A DNA stretch of 64,000 nucleotides from SZUA-442 sp963753185 (GCA_963753185.1 CAVWBO010000007.1:2542001-2606000), one strand, 5' to 3'; positions 1 to 9,869 are shown, counted from the stretch's first letter. The notes: a model not told the origin generated them from the sequence alone. Numbers and translations are program-made.

Positions 1-623
1 TGAGCAGCGATGATCGCCTCGAGCATGTCATCGAGCGTGTCGGGCGGTGTGTGCATGTCGACCAGGTCAACGGCGCCCTCCTGGAGCGTGCCGCTGGGGG
101 TCCCGTCAGGATCGCGCTCGATCCTTCCGTATGCGGGGTCCGCCGTGGATCCATCGATGCCGGCGACTGCAAGGGCGGCGGAGTTCACCCAGGCTGCGTG
201 CCCCTCGCTCGAGTGGAGCAGGACCGGCCTGTCAGGGACGATTCGGTCGAGGATCTCCTTGCGGGCGATTCCTCCCTCGAAGGCGTTCATCGGCCAGCCG
301 CCACCGAGGATCCAGGGCCTGTCGGGATGCGCATCTGCGTAGCCCGCAATGGTCGCTTCGTAATTGGACGGATGGACGCCATGGAGTTCGCAGCGGATCA
401 TCGCCATACCCCCCATGGGCGGATGGACGTGGGCATCCTGGAAGCCGGGGAGAAGGGCCCTGCCGCCGAGGTCGAAGAGCTCGCCTCGTGGTGGCGGACC
501 CACACCGAGACCGGTGATCATCGACCCGTCGATCGTCACCCAATCGGGCCGTTCGGCCGTTCCCGTCCAGATGGGGCCGTTCGTGAAGGTGGTACGCATC
601 GCCGGACGATAAGTGCGGGTCAC
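1..623 (-). CDS. Amidohydrolase family protein (YtcJ-like), C-terminus outside window
   Basis: Reads on the minus strand from a GTG at 623 and runs off the left edge, so only about 207 N-terminal residues are present. Counting from the internal ATG at 599, a His-x-His metal motif (AHVHPP) lies near residues 56-61, after the small beta domain usual for the amidohydrolase_3/YtcJ family; downstream come GGGWPMNAF and LLHSSEGHAAWVNS, both typical of that family. These enzymes are metal-dependent hydrolases of amide or ester bonds; the substrate cannot be read from sequence. The GTG start overlaps the TGA of the photolyase gene (GTGA) and has a GAGGAG about 6 bases upstream, so the two are probably translationally coupled. 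ATG 599 is the alternative start. Confidence 0.82.
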   Translation of the reverse strand, partial: MTRTYRPAMRTTFTNGPIWTGTAERPDWVTIDGSMITGLGVGPPPRGELFDLGGRALLPGFQDAHVHPPMGGMAMIRCELHGVHPSNYEATIAGYADAHPDRPWILGGGWPMNAFEGGIARKEILDRIVPDRPVLLHSSEGHAAWVNSAALAVAGIDGSTADPAYGRIERDPDGTPSGTLQEGAVDLVDMHTPPDTLDDMLEAIIAA

Positions 624-2104
624 AGCTCTCCTCGATCGAGTGCGTCGAGGACATCGAGCGCCCGCTCGCGCACCTGGGGCATGTCGGCAAGGCGTCGGGC
701 ACCACCGAGTTGCCTCGAGATGCGGTGGTTCCCCGCCAGGCGGTCACGGTTGCGGTCGAGGAAGTCCCAGTAGAGCGTCGTGTACGGGCAAGCATCGGGA
801 CCGGTTCGCTTCCCGGGGTCGTAGCGGCACGAACCGCAGTAGTCGCTCATCCGATTGATGTAGTTGCCGCCTGCGGCGTACGGCTTGGTCGCCATCGAGC
901 CCCCATCCGCGTACAAGCCCATGCCGATGACGTTGGGTTGCATGACCCAATCCCCACCATCGACGAACGAGTTCCGCATCCAAGCCGTGAGATCGGAGGG
1001 GCGGATCCCCGCGATGAGGCCGAGGTTGGCGATGATCATGAGCCGCTGGATGTGGTGCGCATAGCCGTGGTCGTGGACGCCGGCGAGGGTCTCGGCGACG
1101 CAGTGCATCTCAGTCGTGCCCCCGCTGAACACGGGCGGCAGCGGACGCTGGGCGTCGAGGCCGTTCGAATCCCGGTATTCGGGCATCCAGATCCAGTAGA
1201 CGCCCCAGACGTACTCGCGCCAGCCGATGACCTGCCGGATGAACCCTTCGGCCGACTCGATCGGAACGTGGCCGGCGCGGTAGGCCGCCTCGACCGCGTC
1301 GCAGACCTCGGTGGGATGCAGGAGGCCCAGGTTGAGGTACGGGCTGAGGAGGGAGTGCCTCATCGACCACCGGCCTGTGAGCATCGCATCCTGGTTTGGT
1401 CCGAATCGCGGCAGGGTGGACTCGACGAAGTGATCGAGGCGGGAAAGGGCATCCGCGCGACATGTGGCCCAGGACCCGTCGGGTGCACGACCGAACGCCG
1501 AGTCCGGCAGGGCGTCGATCACGGCCGTGTCGGTGTCGGTGAGGACGAACCGCGGCGGCTCAGGCCAGTCGGTGTCCGTCGGATCGGGCGGTTCGCGGTT
1601 CGCGGCGTCGTGGTTCCATGCTCCTCCAGCCGGAAGGTCGCCGTCCATGAGGTAGCCAAGGCGCGTCCGCTGCCAGCGGTAGAAGTCCTCCATCACGAGC
1701 CGCTGGCGGCCATCTGCCCATGCGGCAAAGTCCTCGTAGTGGCAGAGGAACTGGTTCGAGCGAACGACGCTGACGTCGAGGCCCCCCAGCATGGCCCGCA
1801 TGTCCCACGACGTGGGTTCCATTACGACGATCTCGCCCGGCTGGTGCTCAGCGCGGTGCTCACGGATCCCCTCACCGAAGGTCCGAGCGGTGCGGTAGTC
1901 GACCGAGTAGCCGTCGGCCTCGAGCCCTTTCGCGAACCTCCGCATCGATGCGAGCACGACGTGCAGGCGCTGGCGATGGAAGGGACGACCGCCGATGGCG
2001 GACGACGACTCGATCATCAGGATCCTCGTGTCCGTGGGTGACGCTCCGGCGAGGGCCGTCCCCGACCTCGACAGCTGGTCCCCGAGGATCCAAGCGGTTC
2101 TCAC
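620..2104 (-). CDS. FeS-cluster cryptochrome/photolyase (PhrB-like, FeS-BCP class)
   Basis: 494 residues from the GTG at 2104, which is preceded by GGAAGGAG; the open frame extends further upstream but without a better start. The N-terminus (WILGDQL) is the Rossmann-type domain of the DPRP photolyase-related family; the C-terminal helical FAD domain contains QVIGWREYVWGVYW and GIRPSDLTAWMRNSFVDGG. Four cysteines at about 335, 423, 426 and 439 have the same spacing (88, 3, 13) as the [4Fe-4S] ligands I recall for Agrobacterium PhrB, so the iron-sulfur cluster should be present. The known role of this class is light-driven repair of (6-4) photoproducts, in the cytoplasm. A DUF2071 gene is divergent, and a Nei-type glycosylase lies beyond it. 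Confidence 0.93.
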   Translation of the reverse strand: MRTAWILGDQLSRSGTALAGASPTDTRILMIESSSAIGGRPFHRQRLHVVLASMRRFAKGLEADGYSVDYRTARTFGEGIREHRAEHQPGEIVVMEPTSWDMRAMLGGLDVSVVRSNQFLCHYEDFAAWADGRQRLVMEDFYRWQRTRLGYLMDGDLPAGGAWNHDAANREPPDPTDTDWPEPPRFVLTDTDTAVIDALPDSAFGRAPDGSWATCRADALSRLDHFVESTLPRFGPNQDAMLTGRWSMRHSLLSPYLNLGLLHPTEVCDAVEAAYRAGHVPIESAEGFIRQVIGWREYVWGVYWIWMPEYRDSNGLDAQRPLPPVFSGGTTEMHCVAETLAGVHDHGYAHHIQRLMIIANLGLIAGIRPSDLTAWMRNSFVDGGDWVMQPNVIGMGLYADGGSMATKPYAAGGNYINRMSDYCGSCRYDPGKRTGPDACPYTTLYWDFLDRNRDRLAGNHRISRQLGGARRLADMPQVRERALDVLDALDRGEL

Positions 2105-2202
2105 GTTCGTGGCTCCTTCCAGCCGTCCGGTACCGGGAACGGGTGCGTATACCCGGTGAAACCCGTCACACGAAGCACGACGCCGAACACTACGGAGATT
2201 CC

Positions 2203-2970
2203 ATGAAGCCGGCGACACAACTCCAGACCCGCAGCGACCTCCGGGAAACGGACCCCGGGGGCCCGCCGCACGGCATCGAGAGGCCCGTCATGCTCCAGGA
2301 GTGGAGGAACATCACGTTCATCCACCACCGTGTCTCCCCCGACCATGTGCAGGCGTTGCTCCCGGACGGTCTCACCGTCGATACCTTCGACGGATCCGCT
2401 TGGGTCGGGCTGGTCCCGTTTCACATGGTCGGCGTCACGGTTCCCGGGATGCCGCGGATCCCGTACCTCGGCACCTTCCCCGAGACGAACGTCCGTACCT
2501 ATGTCGTGGACCGCTCCGGGAGGCGGGGGGTCTGGTTCCACTCCCTCGAAGCGTCGCGCCTGATCCCGGTGTGGACGGCACGGTCCGGTTACGCCCTCCC
2601 GTACATGTGGGCCAGGATGGACATCACCCAATCGCGGGGGACGATCCGCTACGTCTCCCGACGCCGCTGGCCCGGACGATCCGGTGCAGGAGGTGTCATC
2701 ACGGTGCGCCCGAGGATCGAGCCGGTCCCCCAGGACGACCTCGACCGCTTCCTGACCGCCCGTTGGGGTCTCTTCACATCGGGTCCGAAGGGATCACTGC
2801 GGTATGCACCCGTCGAGCATCCACCGTGGCAGCTTCACGAGGCGGAGGTTCCCCACATCCGCGACACGCTGCTCGCCAGCGCCGGGTACGTCGACCTCGA
2901 ACCAGCGGTCCACGTCCGATGGAGCGGCGGCGTACCCGTTCGTGTCGGGCTTCCCCGCCGGGTCCGCTGA
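2203..2970 (+). CDS. DUF2071 family protein (YqjF-like)
   Basis: 255 residues from ATG 2203 (GGAG 6 bases upstream). The sequence carries family hallmarks: MLQEWRNITFIHHRVSP near residue 28, SAWVGLVPFHM, then LGTFPETNVRTYV and GVWFHSLEA, ending with PVRVGLPRRVR. DUF2071 proteins are cytosolic and of unknown biochemical function; the fold is compared with acetoacetate decarboxylase-like beta barrels. The stop overlaps the ATG of the downstream glycosylase (TGATG), so both are probably one operon. The divergent photolyase suggests a shared DNA-damage or light-stress setting, which is an inference from position only. Confidence 0.85.
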   Translation: MKPATQLQTRSDLRETDPGGPPHGIERPVMLQEWRNITFIHHRVSPDHVQALLPDGLTVDTFDGSAWVGLVPFHMVGVTVPGMPRIPYLGTFPETNVRTYVVDRSGRRGVWFHSLEASRLIPVWTARSGYALPYMWARMDITQSRGTIRYVSRRRWPGRSGAGGVITVRPRIEPVPQDDLDRFLTARWGLFTSGPKGSLRYAPVEHPPWQLHEAEVPHIRDTLLASAGYVDLEPAVHVRWSGGVPVRVGLPRRVR

Positions 2971-3771
2971 TGCCCGAGGGCCACACGATCCACCGTGCAG
3001 CCCGGTTGCAGGCCGGAGCGCTGGGTTCAGGACCCGTTACGGTGTCCTCGCCGCAGGGTCGATTCACCCAGGGTGCCGCACTCCTCGACGGTGGAACCGT
3101 CGAGGAGATCGAAGCCGTCGGCAAGCACTTGCTCTACCACTGGGACCGTCGTCCGGTCCTGCACATCCACCTCGGGCTCTTCGGTCGTTTCACGCTGCAC
3201 CGGGAACTGCCACCGCCACCGCCATCGCCGAATGCCCGCCTGACGCTGCTCGGCGACGCCGCCGTGTACCTGTCAGGACCGACCATCTGCGAACTACTCG
3301 ATCCGCCCGCCGTCGAGCACCTGAAGGCTCGCCTCGGACCCGACCCCCTCGATCCGGCGGCCTGATCCGCAGCGGTTCCTCGACGCGCTCGATCGCCTCG
3401 GCGGACCGATCGCAGCCGCGCTGCTCGATCAGTCCGTCATCGCGGGGATCGGCAACGTCTACCGCTCGGAACTCCTGTTCCTCACCGGCATCCACCCGAA
3501 CCGCCCTGCCAACGAGACCACACGCGCCGAGCGGGAGGACCTGTGGCAGCGATCTGTCGACCTGCTCGGCATCGGCGAGCGCCTCGGCCGGATCGTGACG
3601 ACCGATCCACGGACCGTTGGGGTTGCGAGCCATCGAGAGATCCCGAAAAGGGCGCGGCTGTGGGTGTACAAGCGGCGATTCTCGCCGTGCTACCGATGCG
3701 GGACGGAGATCCACGCGTGGGATGTGGGCGGCCGGTCGGTGTGGGCTTGCCCCGTGTGCCAGCCCGCGTGA
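2970..3771 (+). CDS. Nei-type (Fpg/Nei family) DNA glycosylase, one frameshift
   Basis: The N-terminus MPEGHTIHRAA is diagnostic of the Nei branch: Pro2 is the catalytic nucleophile and Glu3 the proton donor. The first frame ends at a TGA at 3363-3365, and the protein resumes in the next frame at 3364 (DPQRFLDALDRLGGPIA), continuing through SVIAGIGNVYRSELLF to a zinc finger with CYRC and CPVC at the end. Removing one base near 3363 restores a 266-residue protein, the normal family length. It would excise oxidised pyrimidines from DNA. The single T excess with everything else intact argues for an assembly indel. The gene overlaps DUF2071 at its start and abuts the next gene stop to stop. Confidence 0.85.
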
Positions 3772-4467
3772 TCAGGCCGGTGCGAAGGCGTCTGCCTCGA
3801 TCACCCTGTCACCGGCAATGATGCCAGCGACGACCCTCTCGGCGACGACATCGGGGGAGACGCCCTCCGGCAGGCGAGGCGCCTCACCGGCGATGGCTCG
3901 CCCGACCAGGCCCGTTTCCGTGTGGGGCGGCCTGGCATCGATCACGGCGATGCCGATGCGCCGCAGCTCGCGGGTGAGGGCCACCGTCGCTGCTGACAGA
4001 CCGGCCTTCGCCGCCGAGTAGGTCGCCATGCCGGCGGTCGGCATGGTGGCGACGATTCCGCTCAGGTTGACGATGAATCCACCATCCATGCGCGGGATCG
4101 CGTACCGATAGACGTGCAGGGGGCCCGTCAGGTCCACGGAGATGACCTCGTCGATGACCACGGGATCGGTGTCGGCGAGAAGCCCGAACGCGACGACGCC
4201 AGCGGCGTTGACGATCCCGTCGAGTCGGCCGTGCGCGGCGATCGCTGCATCCACCGGGATGTGCGCATCGTGCGGGTTGGAGAGGTCGAAGACGGACGTC
4301 TCCGCGCCCGGAATCCCTCGTGCAACCGCATCGAGCCGCTCGTGAGATCTACCGGCGACCGTGATGAGCGCGCCCTCGACAGCCAGGCGCGTGGCGATGC
4401 GGCTCCCGAGCGCTCCGGATCCACCGAGCACGAGGACGGATGACGAACGGAGGTCGATCGATGCCAT
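3772..4467 (-). CDS. Short-chain dehydrogenase/reductase
   Basis: 231 residues from ATG 4467. It has a Rossmann dinucleotide motif GGSGALGSRIA near residue 15, a NAAG motif (GIVNAAGVVAFG), and the catalytic Tyr-x-x-x-Lys in TYSAAKAGLSAA preceded by Ser in NLSGIV. It is therefore a classical cytoplasmic NAD(P)-dependent SDR; the substrate is unknown. It converges on the glycosylase gene with no intergenic bases (stop codons at 3769-3771 and 3772-3774). A PfkB kinase lies upstream on the same strand, 46 bases away. Confidence 0.88.
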   Translation of the reverse strand: MASIDLRSSSVLVLGGSGALGSRIATRLAVEGALITVAGRSHERLDAVARGIPGAETSVFDLSNPHDAHIPVDAAIAAHGRLDGIVNAAGVVAFGLLADTDPVVIDEVISVDLTGPLHVYRYAIPRMDGGFIVNLSGIVATMPTAGMATYSAAKAGLSAATVALTRELRRIGIAVIDARPPHTETGLVGRAIAGEAPRLPEGVSPDVVAERVVAGIIAGDRVIEADAFAPA

Positions 4468-4513
4468 GTCATGTATTCGCTGCCACGGGCCTGCTCGGAT
4501 CGACCTGCGGGGC

Positions 4514-5380
4514 CTACCCGGGCCTGCCTGGGGCGAGGTCCGGGGATGCGATAGCACGAGCTGCGTTGTCCGCCCCTGCACGCATCGCGGCGTCGAGGCC
4601 TTCCCGTCCGAGCCACGCGACGGCGAACCCCGCGAAGAACGCGTCCCCCGCCCCATTCGTATCGATGAAGTGGTCCACGGGCGAGGCTGGGACGTCACAC
4701 CAGCCTTGATCTGGCGAAATACCGGAGGCACCGTTTGCGCCATGCGTGACCACGACCGCACGCGATCCCGCCTCGATGCGGCTCTCGGCGAATGACCTCC
4801 AGCTCTCCAGCCGCACGGAGCTGAGGAACAGGTAGTCGGCCGCCTCGATGAAATCGGCGTGGTACTCGTTCACACCGTCGTAGTCGTGTATGTCCACCCA
4901 GGCCTCGCACCCGAGCTGGTCGATTCTCGGGAGGAACGCCCGACAGTGATCGAGGATCGTCACGGACACGATGTCCGCACCTTCCACAACCGCGTCCACG
5001 GGTGTCGGATCGACGACACAGCTCAAGGATCCCGGGTTCTCGAAGATCGAGATGCGCTCGCCGGAGCGGTCCATGAGGTTGACATGACGTGCGGTTCCTG
5101 CCGGGTCGAGCTGTGTGATCAGGGTGACTCCCGCCTCGTCCATGACATCCATGACTCGTTGACCGTTCTCGTCATCGCCCATGAGCGCCCACAGCGTGAC
5201 GTCGACGCCGAGTCCTGCGAGGTTCAGCGCCTTACCGGCTCCGGATGAGCCCACGGTCTGGTGCGTGCGGATCGGGAAGACGGTGTGGGGTGAGGCCTGC
5301 GGGAACCGATCGAGGTAGATCATCGTGTTCCATGCCACACCGCCCAGCACGACCGCCCTGAGCCCGGGGTGTCCACTCAC
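4514..5380 (-). CDS. PfkB/ribokinase-family carbohydrate kinase
   Basis: 288 residues from GTG 5380, which overlaps the TGA of the upstream epimerase gene (GTGA). The N-terminus LGGVAWNTMIYLDRFP and the SSGAGKALNLAGLG region match PfkB signature 1; DTNGAGDAFFAGFAVAW near the C-terminus is signature 2 and contains the catalytic Asp and the anion hole. The reaction is ATP-dependent phosphorylation of a sugar or nucleoside. The coupling to an epimerase/dehydratase and the nearby SDR suggest a small sugar or polyol pathway, but no substrate can be assigned. Confidence 0.88.
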   Translation of the reverse strand: MSGHPGLRAVVLGGVAWNTMIYLDRFPQASPHTVFPIRTHQTVGSSGAGKALNLAGLGVDVTLWALMGDDENGQRVMDVMDEAGVTLITQLDPAGTARHVNLMDRSGERISIFENPGSLSCVVDPTPVDAVVEGADIVSVTILDHCRAFLPRIDQLGCEAWVDIHDYDGVNEYHADFIEAADYLFLSSVRLESWRSFAESRIEAGSRAVVVTHGANGASGISPDQGWCDVPASPVDHFIDTNGAGDAFFAGFAVAWLGREGLDAAMRAGADNAARAIASPDLAPGRPG

Positions 5381-6237
5381 GGCGCAGCGACGTGATCTCG
5401 CCAGGAATGGCCGGGTGCGTATCCGAGCACAGCCCTCGCCTTGTCGATTGCCAGGAGGGTCTCGTGACCCGCAATGGGTCGGCTCAGCGGGACGTTCGGA
5501 TACACGGCCTCGAGCAAGGATGCGCTCGGTGTGGTCATGCACGTGTCGGCTGCGGCGACGAGGAAGGCCTCGTGCCCGGTCACGTCCCCGATGAGGGCGA
5601 GCCGTGCTGCTTGCGCGACGTCCCTGGCATCCACGTATCCCCATAGGTTCCACGCCCGGATGCGCGGGTCGTCCCAGAAGTCGGGAAACCGGTCGGTGTA
5701 GTCGGAGGGGTTCATGATGTTGGAGATCCGGAGGGACACGTGGGGAGTGCCGCTCCAGCGTGCGAACTGCGCCGCGATCGACTCTCCCGCGATCTTCGAC
5801 AGCGCGTAGTGGGACTCGGGGAGCAGCGGGTGATCCTCGTCGATCGGCGCGTACCGGGGCTGCTCACGCTCGAAGGGGAGCCCGATGAGGGTCTCGGAGG
5901 ATGCCCAGACGACCCTCGCCATCTTCAGCTTCCTCGCGGCTGAGAACACGTTGTACGTGGACATCATGTTGGTTCGGAAGGTCTCGCCGTTCGCCACGAT
6001 GTTGGGCGCTGGGATCGCCGCGAGATGCACGACGGCATCGAACCCCTCGAGCGACTCGATCGTCTGGCCGAGATCCGTGAGATCCACGACGAGGGTCGGC
6101 TGATCGGGATCCCTGGACTCGGCGATGTCGATCGATCGCGCTTCGAAACCGTGGGTACGAAGGTCGTCCACCACTGCGACACCCGCCTTGCCGCTTCCCC
6201 CGGTCACCGCCACACGTCCCACGGACACGTCAGCCAC
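5377..6237 (-). CDS. NAD-dependent epimerase/dehydratase (extended SDR)
   Basis: 286 residues from ATG 6237. It has an N-terminal AVTGGSGKAGVAVV nucleotide-binding glycine motif, VVHLAAIPAPN, and the active-site Tyr-x-x-x-Lys in SHYALSKIAGE near residue 143, with WASSETL supplying the Ser/Thr. The layout is that of an extended SDR acting on a nucleotide sugar or a free sugar acid; it looks somewhat like uronate dehydrogenases, but this is not decisive. It is translationally coupled to the PfkB kinase downstream. Confidence 0.85.
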   Translation of the reverse strand: MADVSVGRVAVTGGSGKAGVAVVDDLRTHGFEARSIDIAESRDPDQPTLVVDLTDLGQTIESLEGFDAVVHLAAIPAPNIVANGETFRTNMMSTYNVFSAARKLKMARVVWASSETLIGLPFEREQPRYAPIDEDHPLLPESHYALSKIAGESIAAQFARWSGTPHVSLRISNIMNPSDYTDRFPDFWDDPRIRAWNLWGYVDARDVAQAARLALIGDVTGHEAFLVAAADTCMTTPSASLLEAVYPNVPLSRPIAGHETLLAIDKARAVLGYAPGHSWRDHVAAP

Positions 6238-6288
6238 CTCGATCTCGCTGCCCTCCCACGCTACCAGCGGGCCGGGCCGACGAATCGA

Positions 6289-7729
6289 TCAGGTCGTATC
6301 CGAGATGTCGACGATCATCGTCTGGAGGTCGGTGAAGTCCCCGACGGTTCCTCGCCCCCATCCCGAGTCCGTGCCCGCGGCGCCGCCGAAGGGCTGGAAC
6401 GTCTCCCAGAAGTCCGTGGAGTCGTTGATGATCACCGTGCCCGACCGGATCCGGTCGGTGTACCAGAACGCCCTTCCGAGGGATCTGGTGAACACGGCAG
6501 CTTGGAGACCGAGTCGCGATGACGAAGCGATCGCCACAGCGTGCTCGTCATCGCGCGCGGTGAGCACGGGTAGCACGGGACCGAACGACTCCTCCGTCGC
6601 GACGAGGGCATCCTCGGGAACTCCATCGAGCACGGTGAACTCGTAGTACAGGTCGGTCGGGTAACCGGGGGCTCGATGACCGCCGACGAGCAGGTCGGCG
6701 CCGCGCTCGAGTGCGTCAGCCACGTGCCGATCCATCTTGGCGGCCGTCGCCTCGTTGTTGAGTGGGCCCATCGTGGTGGACTCGTCGAAGGGGTCTCCGA
6801 GTCGGACCGCGGCGGCCGCGGCTCGAGCGAGCTCGACGAACTCGTCGTGGACATCGTCGACGACGATGAGCTTCTCGGTTGCACAGCACACCTGCCCGGC
6901 GTTGTAGTAGGCGCCGTAGACGGCGAGCTCGGCTGCCGCCGCGACGTCGGCGTCGGCGGTGACGATCGTCGGCCCGTTGCCGGACATCTCCATGATCGAG
7001 CGCTTGATACCCATGATCGCCAGGATCCTCTTCCCGGTCTCGGAGGATCCGGTGAAGCCCACACCGTCCACGTGGCGAGACGTGACGAGCTGCTCACCGA
7101 TCGACGCACCACCGGGGATGATCGACACGAGACCCTTGGGGACACCCGCTTCGTCAAACGCCTTGGCGAGCTCGAGGAGGGCCCATGAGGTGAACTCGGG
7201 AGGCTTCGCAACGACGGCGTTCCCTGTTCGCGAGGCCGGGTCCGATGTACTCGAGGGGGATCGTGACGGGGAAGTTCCACGGGGTGATCGCTGCCCAGAC
7301 ACCGACCGGTCGGGGGAACGTGAACATGCGCTTGTTCCGGTCCGAGGTCGGCAGGACCGATCCGTTGAGGCGCTTGACATCCTCGGCTGCGTTGAGGAAG
7401 TACTGATTCGCCTCGGTGATGTCAGCGAGAGACTCGGCGTGATACGGCTTGCCTTGTTCGAGGGTCTGGATACGGGCGACCTCCTCGATGTTGTCGGATA
7501 CCGCAGCTGCGATGCGATGCATGAGGTCGGCCCGCTCGATTGCGCTCCAGTGTCTGAACTGGTCCTGGGCCTCCCTCGCAGCCAGGAGCGCACGCTCGAC
7601 ATCGGACGCGGACGCGATCGGGACGTTGGCGACGTGCTCCCCTGTCACGGGAGACATGAGCTCGTGATGCGAATCACCGGTCCCGTCGGTCCACTCGCCC
7701 GCGATATAGATCTGGAGGTCTGCCGTCAT
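6289..7729 (-). CDS. NAD(P)-dependent aldehyde dehydrogenase (succinate-semialdehyde type), one frameshift
   Basis: The N-terminal part from ATG 7729 includes IAGEWTDG and the PWNFPVTIPLEYIGPGLA stretch. The frame then breaks near 7227-7229 and continues as TGNAVVAKPPEFTS in the other frame down to 6289. Removing one A restores 479 residues, the usual ALDH length. Catalytic features are present: Asn of TPWNFP, Glu of EMSGNGP, and the nucleophilic Cys in NAGQVCCATEK. ALDHs of this group oxidise semialdehydes such as succinate semialdehyde; the substrate is inferred from general resemblance only. ATG 7729 overlaps the TGA of the DUF1801 gene and has GGAGG 7 bases upstream. Confidence 0.85.
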
Positions 7730-8157
7730 CACGAGTCCTCCATCGCGTCGCGGGCTCTCTCGAGCAGGGCGATAAGGGCACCCTGGTCGATGTCGTCGAG
7801 AGAGGAGAAGCTGATGACGGACTTCCCGACCCTGGCCGCGCCCACGGAAGGCCCGTACGTCTCTGCGATGTACTGACCGTTCTCCACTGCGCTGACATAG
7901 ACGCTCAGATAGCGCTTCTGAGCGGCGAGCCCGACGCGGAACCAGGTCGCGATCTCCTTGTCCGACCGGCGCTGGGACATGCGCCCGTAGCCGATGATCT
8001 CCTGTTCCGAGCCTCCCCAGAAGACTCCCTCAAACAGCTCGCGCTCGGAGCCATCCATGACGCGCGAGATGATCCGGTCGAGGGCGATCATGTCGCTCCG
8101 TACATCGTCAGGGAGCTCGGCGAGGAAGTCGTCGACGTTCCGGTCGGTTCGATCCAT
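7729..8157 (-). CDS. DUF1801 (YdhG-like) domain protein
   Basis: 142 residues from ATG 8157, chosen because GAAGGAGG stands 9 bases upstream; the longer open frame lacks such a site. The sequence has the DUF1801 pattern: IALDRIISRVMDGSERELFEGVFWGG, then IGYGRM and WFRVGLAAQKRYLSVYV. The family is small, cytosolic, folds like the frataxin-like YdhG group and has no assigned reaction. It is coupled to the aldehyde dehydrogenase downstream (TGATG). Confidence 0.82.
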   Translation of the reverse strand: MDRTDRNVDDFLAELPDDVRSDMIALDRIISRVMDGSERELFEGVFWGGSEQEIIGYGRMSQRRSDKEIATWFRVGLAAQKRYLSVYVSAVENGQYIAETYGPSVGAARVGKSVISFSSLDDIDQGALIALLERARDAMEDS

Positions 8158-8262
8158 CCGATGCCGCCTCCTTCGTTCGATCGAAGTGTTCCGAGCGCGC
8201 AACCCTACTCGGCGGTGCATGGGGGGCACCCCACGGGGCGAGCTCCACCGTAACGTGTCGGG

Positions 8263-8904
8263 ATGACCTCCGACCACGATGCATACGGGACGATTGCACG
8301 GATCTATGACCGCGTCCTCGAGCCCGTCACCTCGCCGCTGCGCTCCAGGGCGCTCGAGCTGGCGCCGGCTGAACCAGGGATGCGAGTGCTCGACGTGGGG
8401 TGCGGCACAGGGACCCAGCTGGAGCGATACGCCGAGTACGGAGCCATCGTCACCGGTGTCGACCTCTCCCCCGCCATGCTCGCCGTCGCCGCTGATCGTC
8501 TTGGCAGTGGCGCGACCCTGATCTGCGAGGACGCGTCGAGCCTCTCGCTCGCAGACGGTTCGTTCGATCTGGTGATCGCTTCCCTCCTGCTCCACCAACT
8601 CACTCCGTCGACGCGTTCGGAAGTTCTGCAGGAGATGGTACGTGTCACAGCGCCCGCTGGATCCATGCTGGTCATCGACTACCGGGCAGGTCCGCGACGC
8701 TTTGCGGGACATGCGTGGCGAGCCATCTCCACGGTCATCGAGCGACTCGCGGGACACGACCACTACTCGAACTGGCGCCGGTACCTCACAGACGGTGGCG
8801 TCGAAAAGGTCGTGGTTCCGCCCCTGACGGTCGAGCGGACCAAGCTCATCGCAGGCGGCAACCTCTCGGTGTGGCTGATATCCACGGGGTCTGCGACCGA
8901 ATAG
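8263..8904 (+). CDS. Class I SAM-dependent methyltransferase
   Basis: 213 residues from ATG 8263. Motif I, VLDVGCGTGTQLERY, lies near residue 41 and binds S-adenosylmethionine; the acidic residue of motif II follows in VTGVDLSPAML. FDLVIASLLLHQL is motif IV. This is the methyltransf_11/25 type, like UbiE and its relatives, acting in the cytoplasm on an unknown small molecule. It stands divergent from the DUF1801 gene and just ahead of an acetyltransferase gene. Confidence 0.88.
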   Translation: MTSDHDAYGTIARIYDRVLEPVTSPLRSRALELAPAEPGMRVLDVGCGTGTQLERYAEYGAIVTGVDLSPAMLAVAADRLGSGATLICEDASSLSLADGSFDLVIASLLLHQLTPSTRSEVLQEMVRVTAPAGSMLVIDYRAGPRRFAGHAWRAISTVIERLAGHDHYSNWRRYLTDGGVEKVVVPPLTVERTKLIAGGNLSVWLISTGSATE

Positions 8905-8918
8905 ACTCGGAACCGACG

Positions 8919-9869
8919 ATGATGGATCACACGGTCGCGACGCCATCGACTGTCGAGAGCCGACCGCTACACGGTTTCGACGATGTGATGGCTGTGCATC
9001 GGTTCCTCGCTGACACCTTTGCCCGCACGGGCACGAGCCGCACGTGGGAGGTTCGGCGGTGGGAGGGCAGGTTCTGGCACGACGATCCGGAGGCCCTCAA
9101 AGTGCAGCTCGCGGCGCCGAAGCGAGACGTTCGGATCTGGGAGACGGCGAATGGTGAGATCGTCGGGGTCGCCCATTCCGAGGATGGCGGTGACGTCCAC
9201 CTGCAGGTCGACCCGGCTCATGCCGACATCGAGACCGAGATGCTCGAGTGGGCCGAGTCCAACCTCCGAATGTCGATCGGAGGCGGCGCGACGAGGCTCA
9301 CGACGTTCGCTCTGTCAGACGACCATGCCCGAGGACGCCTTCTCGAAGCAAGGGGGTACGCCAGGCAGCCGTGGGAGTCGGTACAGCGCTGGCGCTCGCT
9401 CGTCACGGCTCTGCCGGATCTGCCACGCGCCGACGGGTACGTGATCCGATCCGCCCGACCGGGCGACGCTGACGAAGCGCAGAGGCTCGCCGACGTGATC
9501 AACGCCGCCTTCGGACATTCGTTCGGCCCCGAGGCCCTGTTGCACTTCGAGCGCGCGCCATCGTTCGTTCCGGATCTCGTGATGATCGCGGAGGCACCGA
9601 GCGGGGACTTCGCCGCCCATGCGGGGATCGTCATCGATCGACGGAACAACCTGGCGATCGTGGAGCCTGTGTGCACGCACCCAGACCATCGGCGCCGCGG
9701 CCTCGCCTCGGCGTGCATGGCAGAAGGCCTTCGGCGAGCGGTGGCACTCGGTGCGAAGCGGGCGACCGTGAGCACGGGCTCTGACAACTCTTCGAACCTC
9801 GTGTACGAACGCTTGGGATTCACCGAGATCGAACGCATCGAGGCTTGGTCGAGAACGTGGCTCCCCTAG
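8919..9869 (+). CDS. GNAT family N-acetyltransferase, two-domain
   Basis: 316 residues from ATG 8919 (ATG 8922 is equally possible). The C-terminal half has a clear acetyl-CoA-binding motif A, VEPVCTHPDHRRRGLASACM, and motif B in NLVYERLGF. The N-terminal half (residues ~15-145) has a degenerate second GNAT fold with EIVGVAHSEDGGDVHLQVDP. Two-domain GNATs of this type are common in actinobacteria, and in them only one half usually binds cofactor. The acceptor is unknown. Confidence 0.87.
   Translation: MMDHTVATPSTVESRPLHGFDDVMAVHRFLADTFARTGTSRTWEVRRWEGRFWHDDPEALKVQLAAPKRDVRIWETANGEIVGVAHSEDGGDVHLQVDPAHADIETEMLEWAESNLRMSIGGGATRLTTFALSDDHARGRLLEARGYARQPWESVQRWRSLVTALPDLPRADGYVIRSARPGDADEAQRLADVINAAFGHSFGPEALLHFERAPSFVPDLVMIAEAPSGDFAAHAGIVIDRRNNLAIVEPVCTHPDHRRRGLASACMAEGLRRAVALGAKRATVSTGSDNSSNLVYERLGFTEIERIEAWSRTWLP

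Noticed and set aside
710..2041. 443-codon open frame on the plus strand
   Set aside because: It lies antisense to the photolyase gene, has no start signal and reads as low-complexity Arg/Val-rich shadow; the opposite strand carries conserved family motifs.
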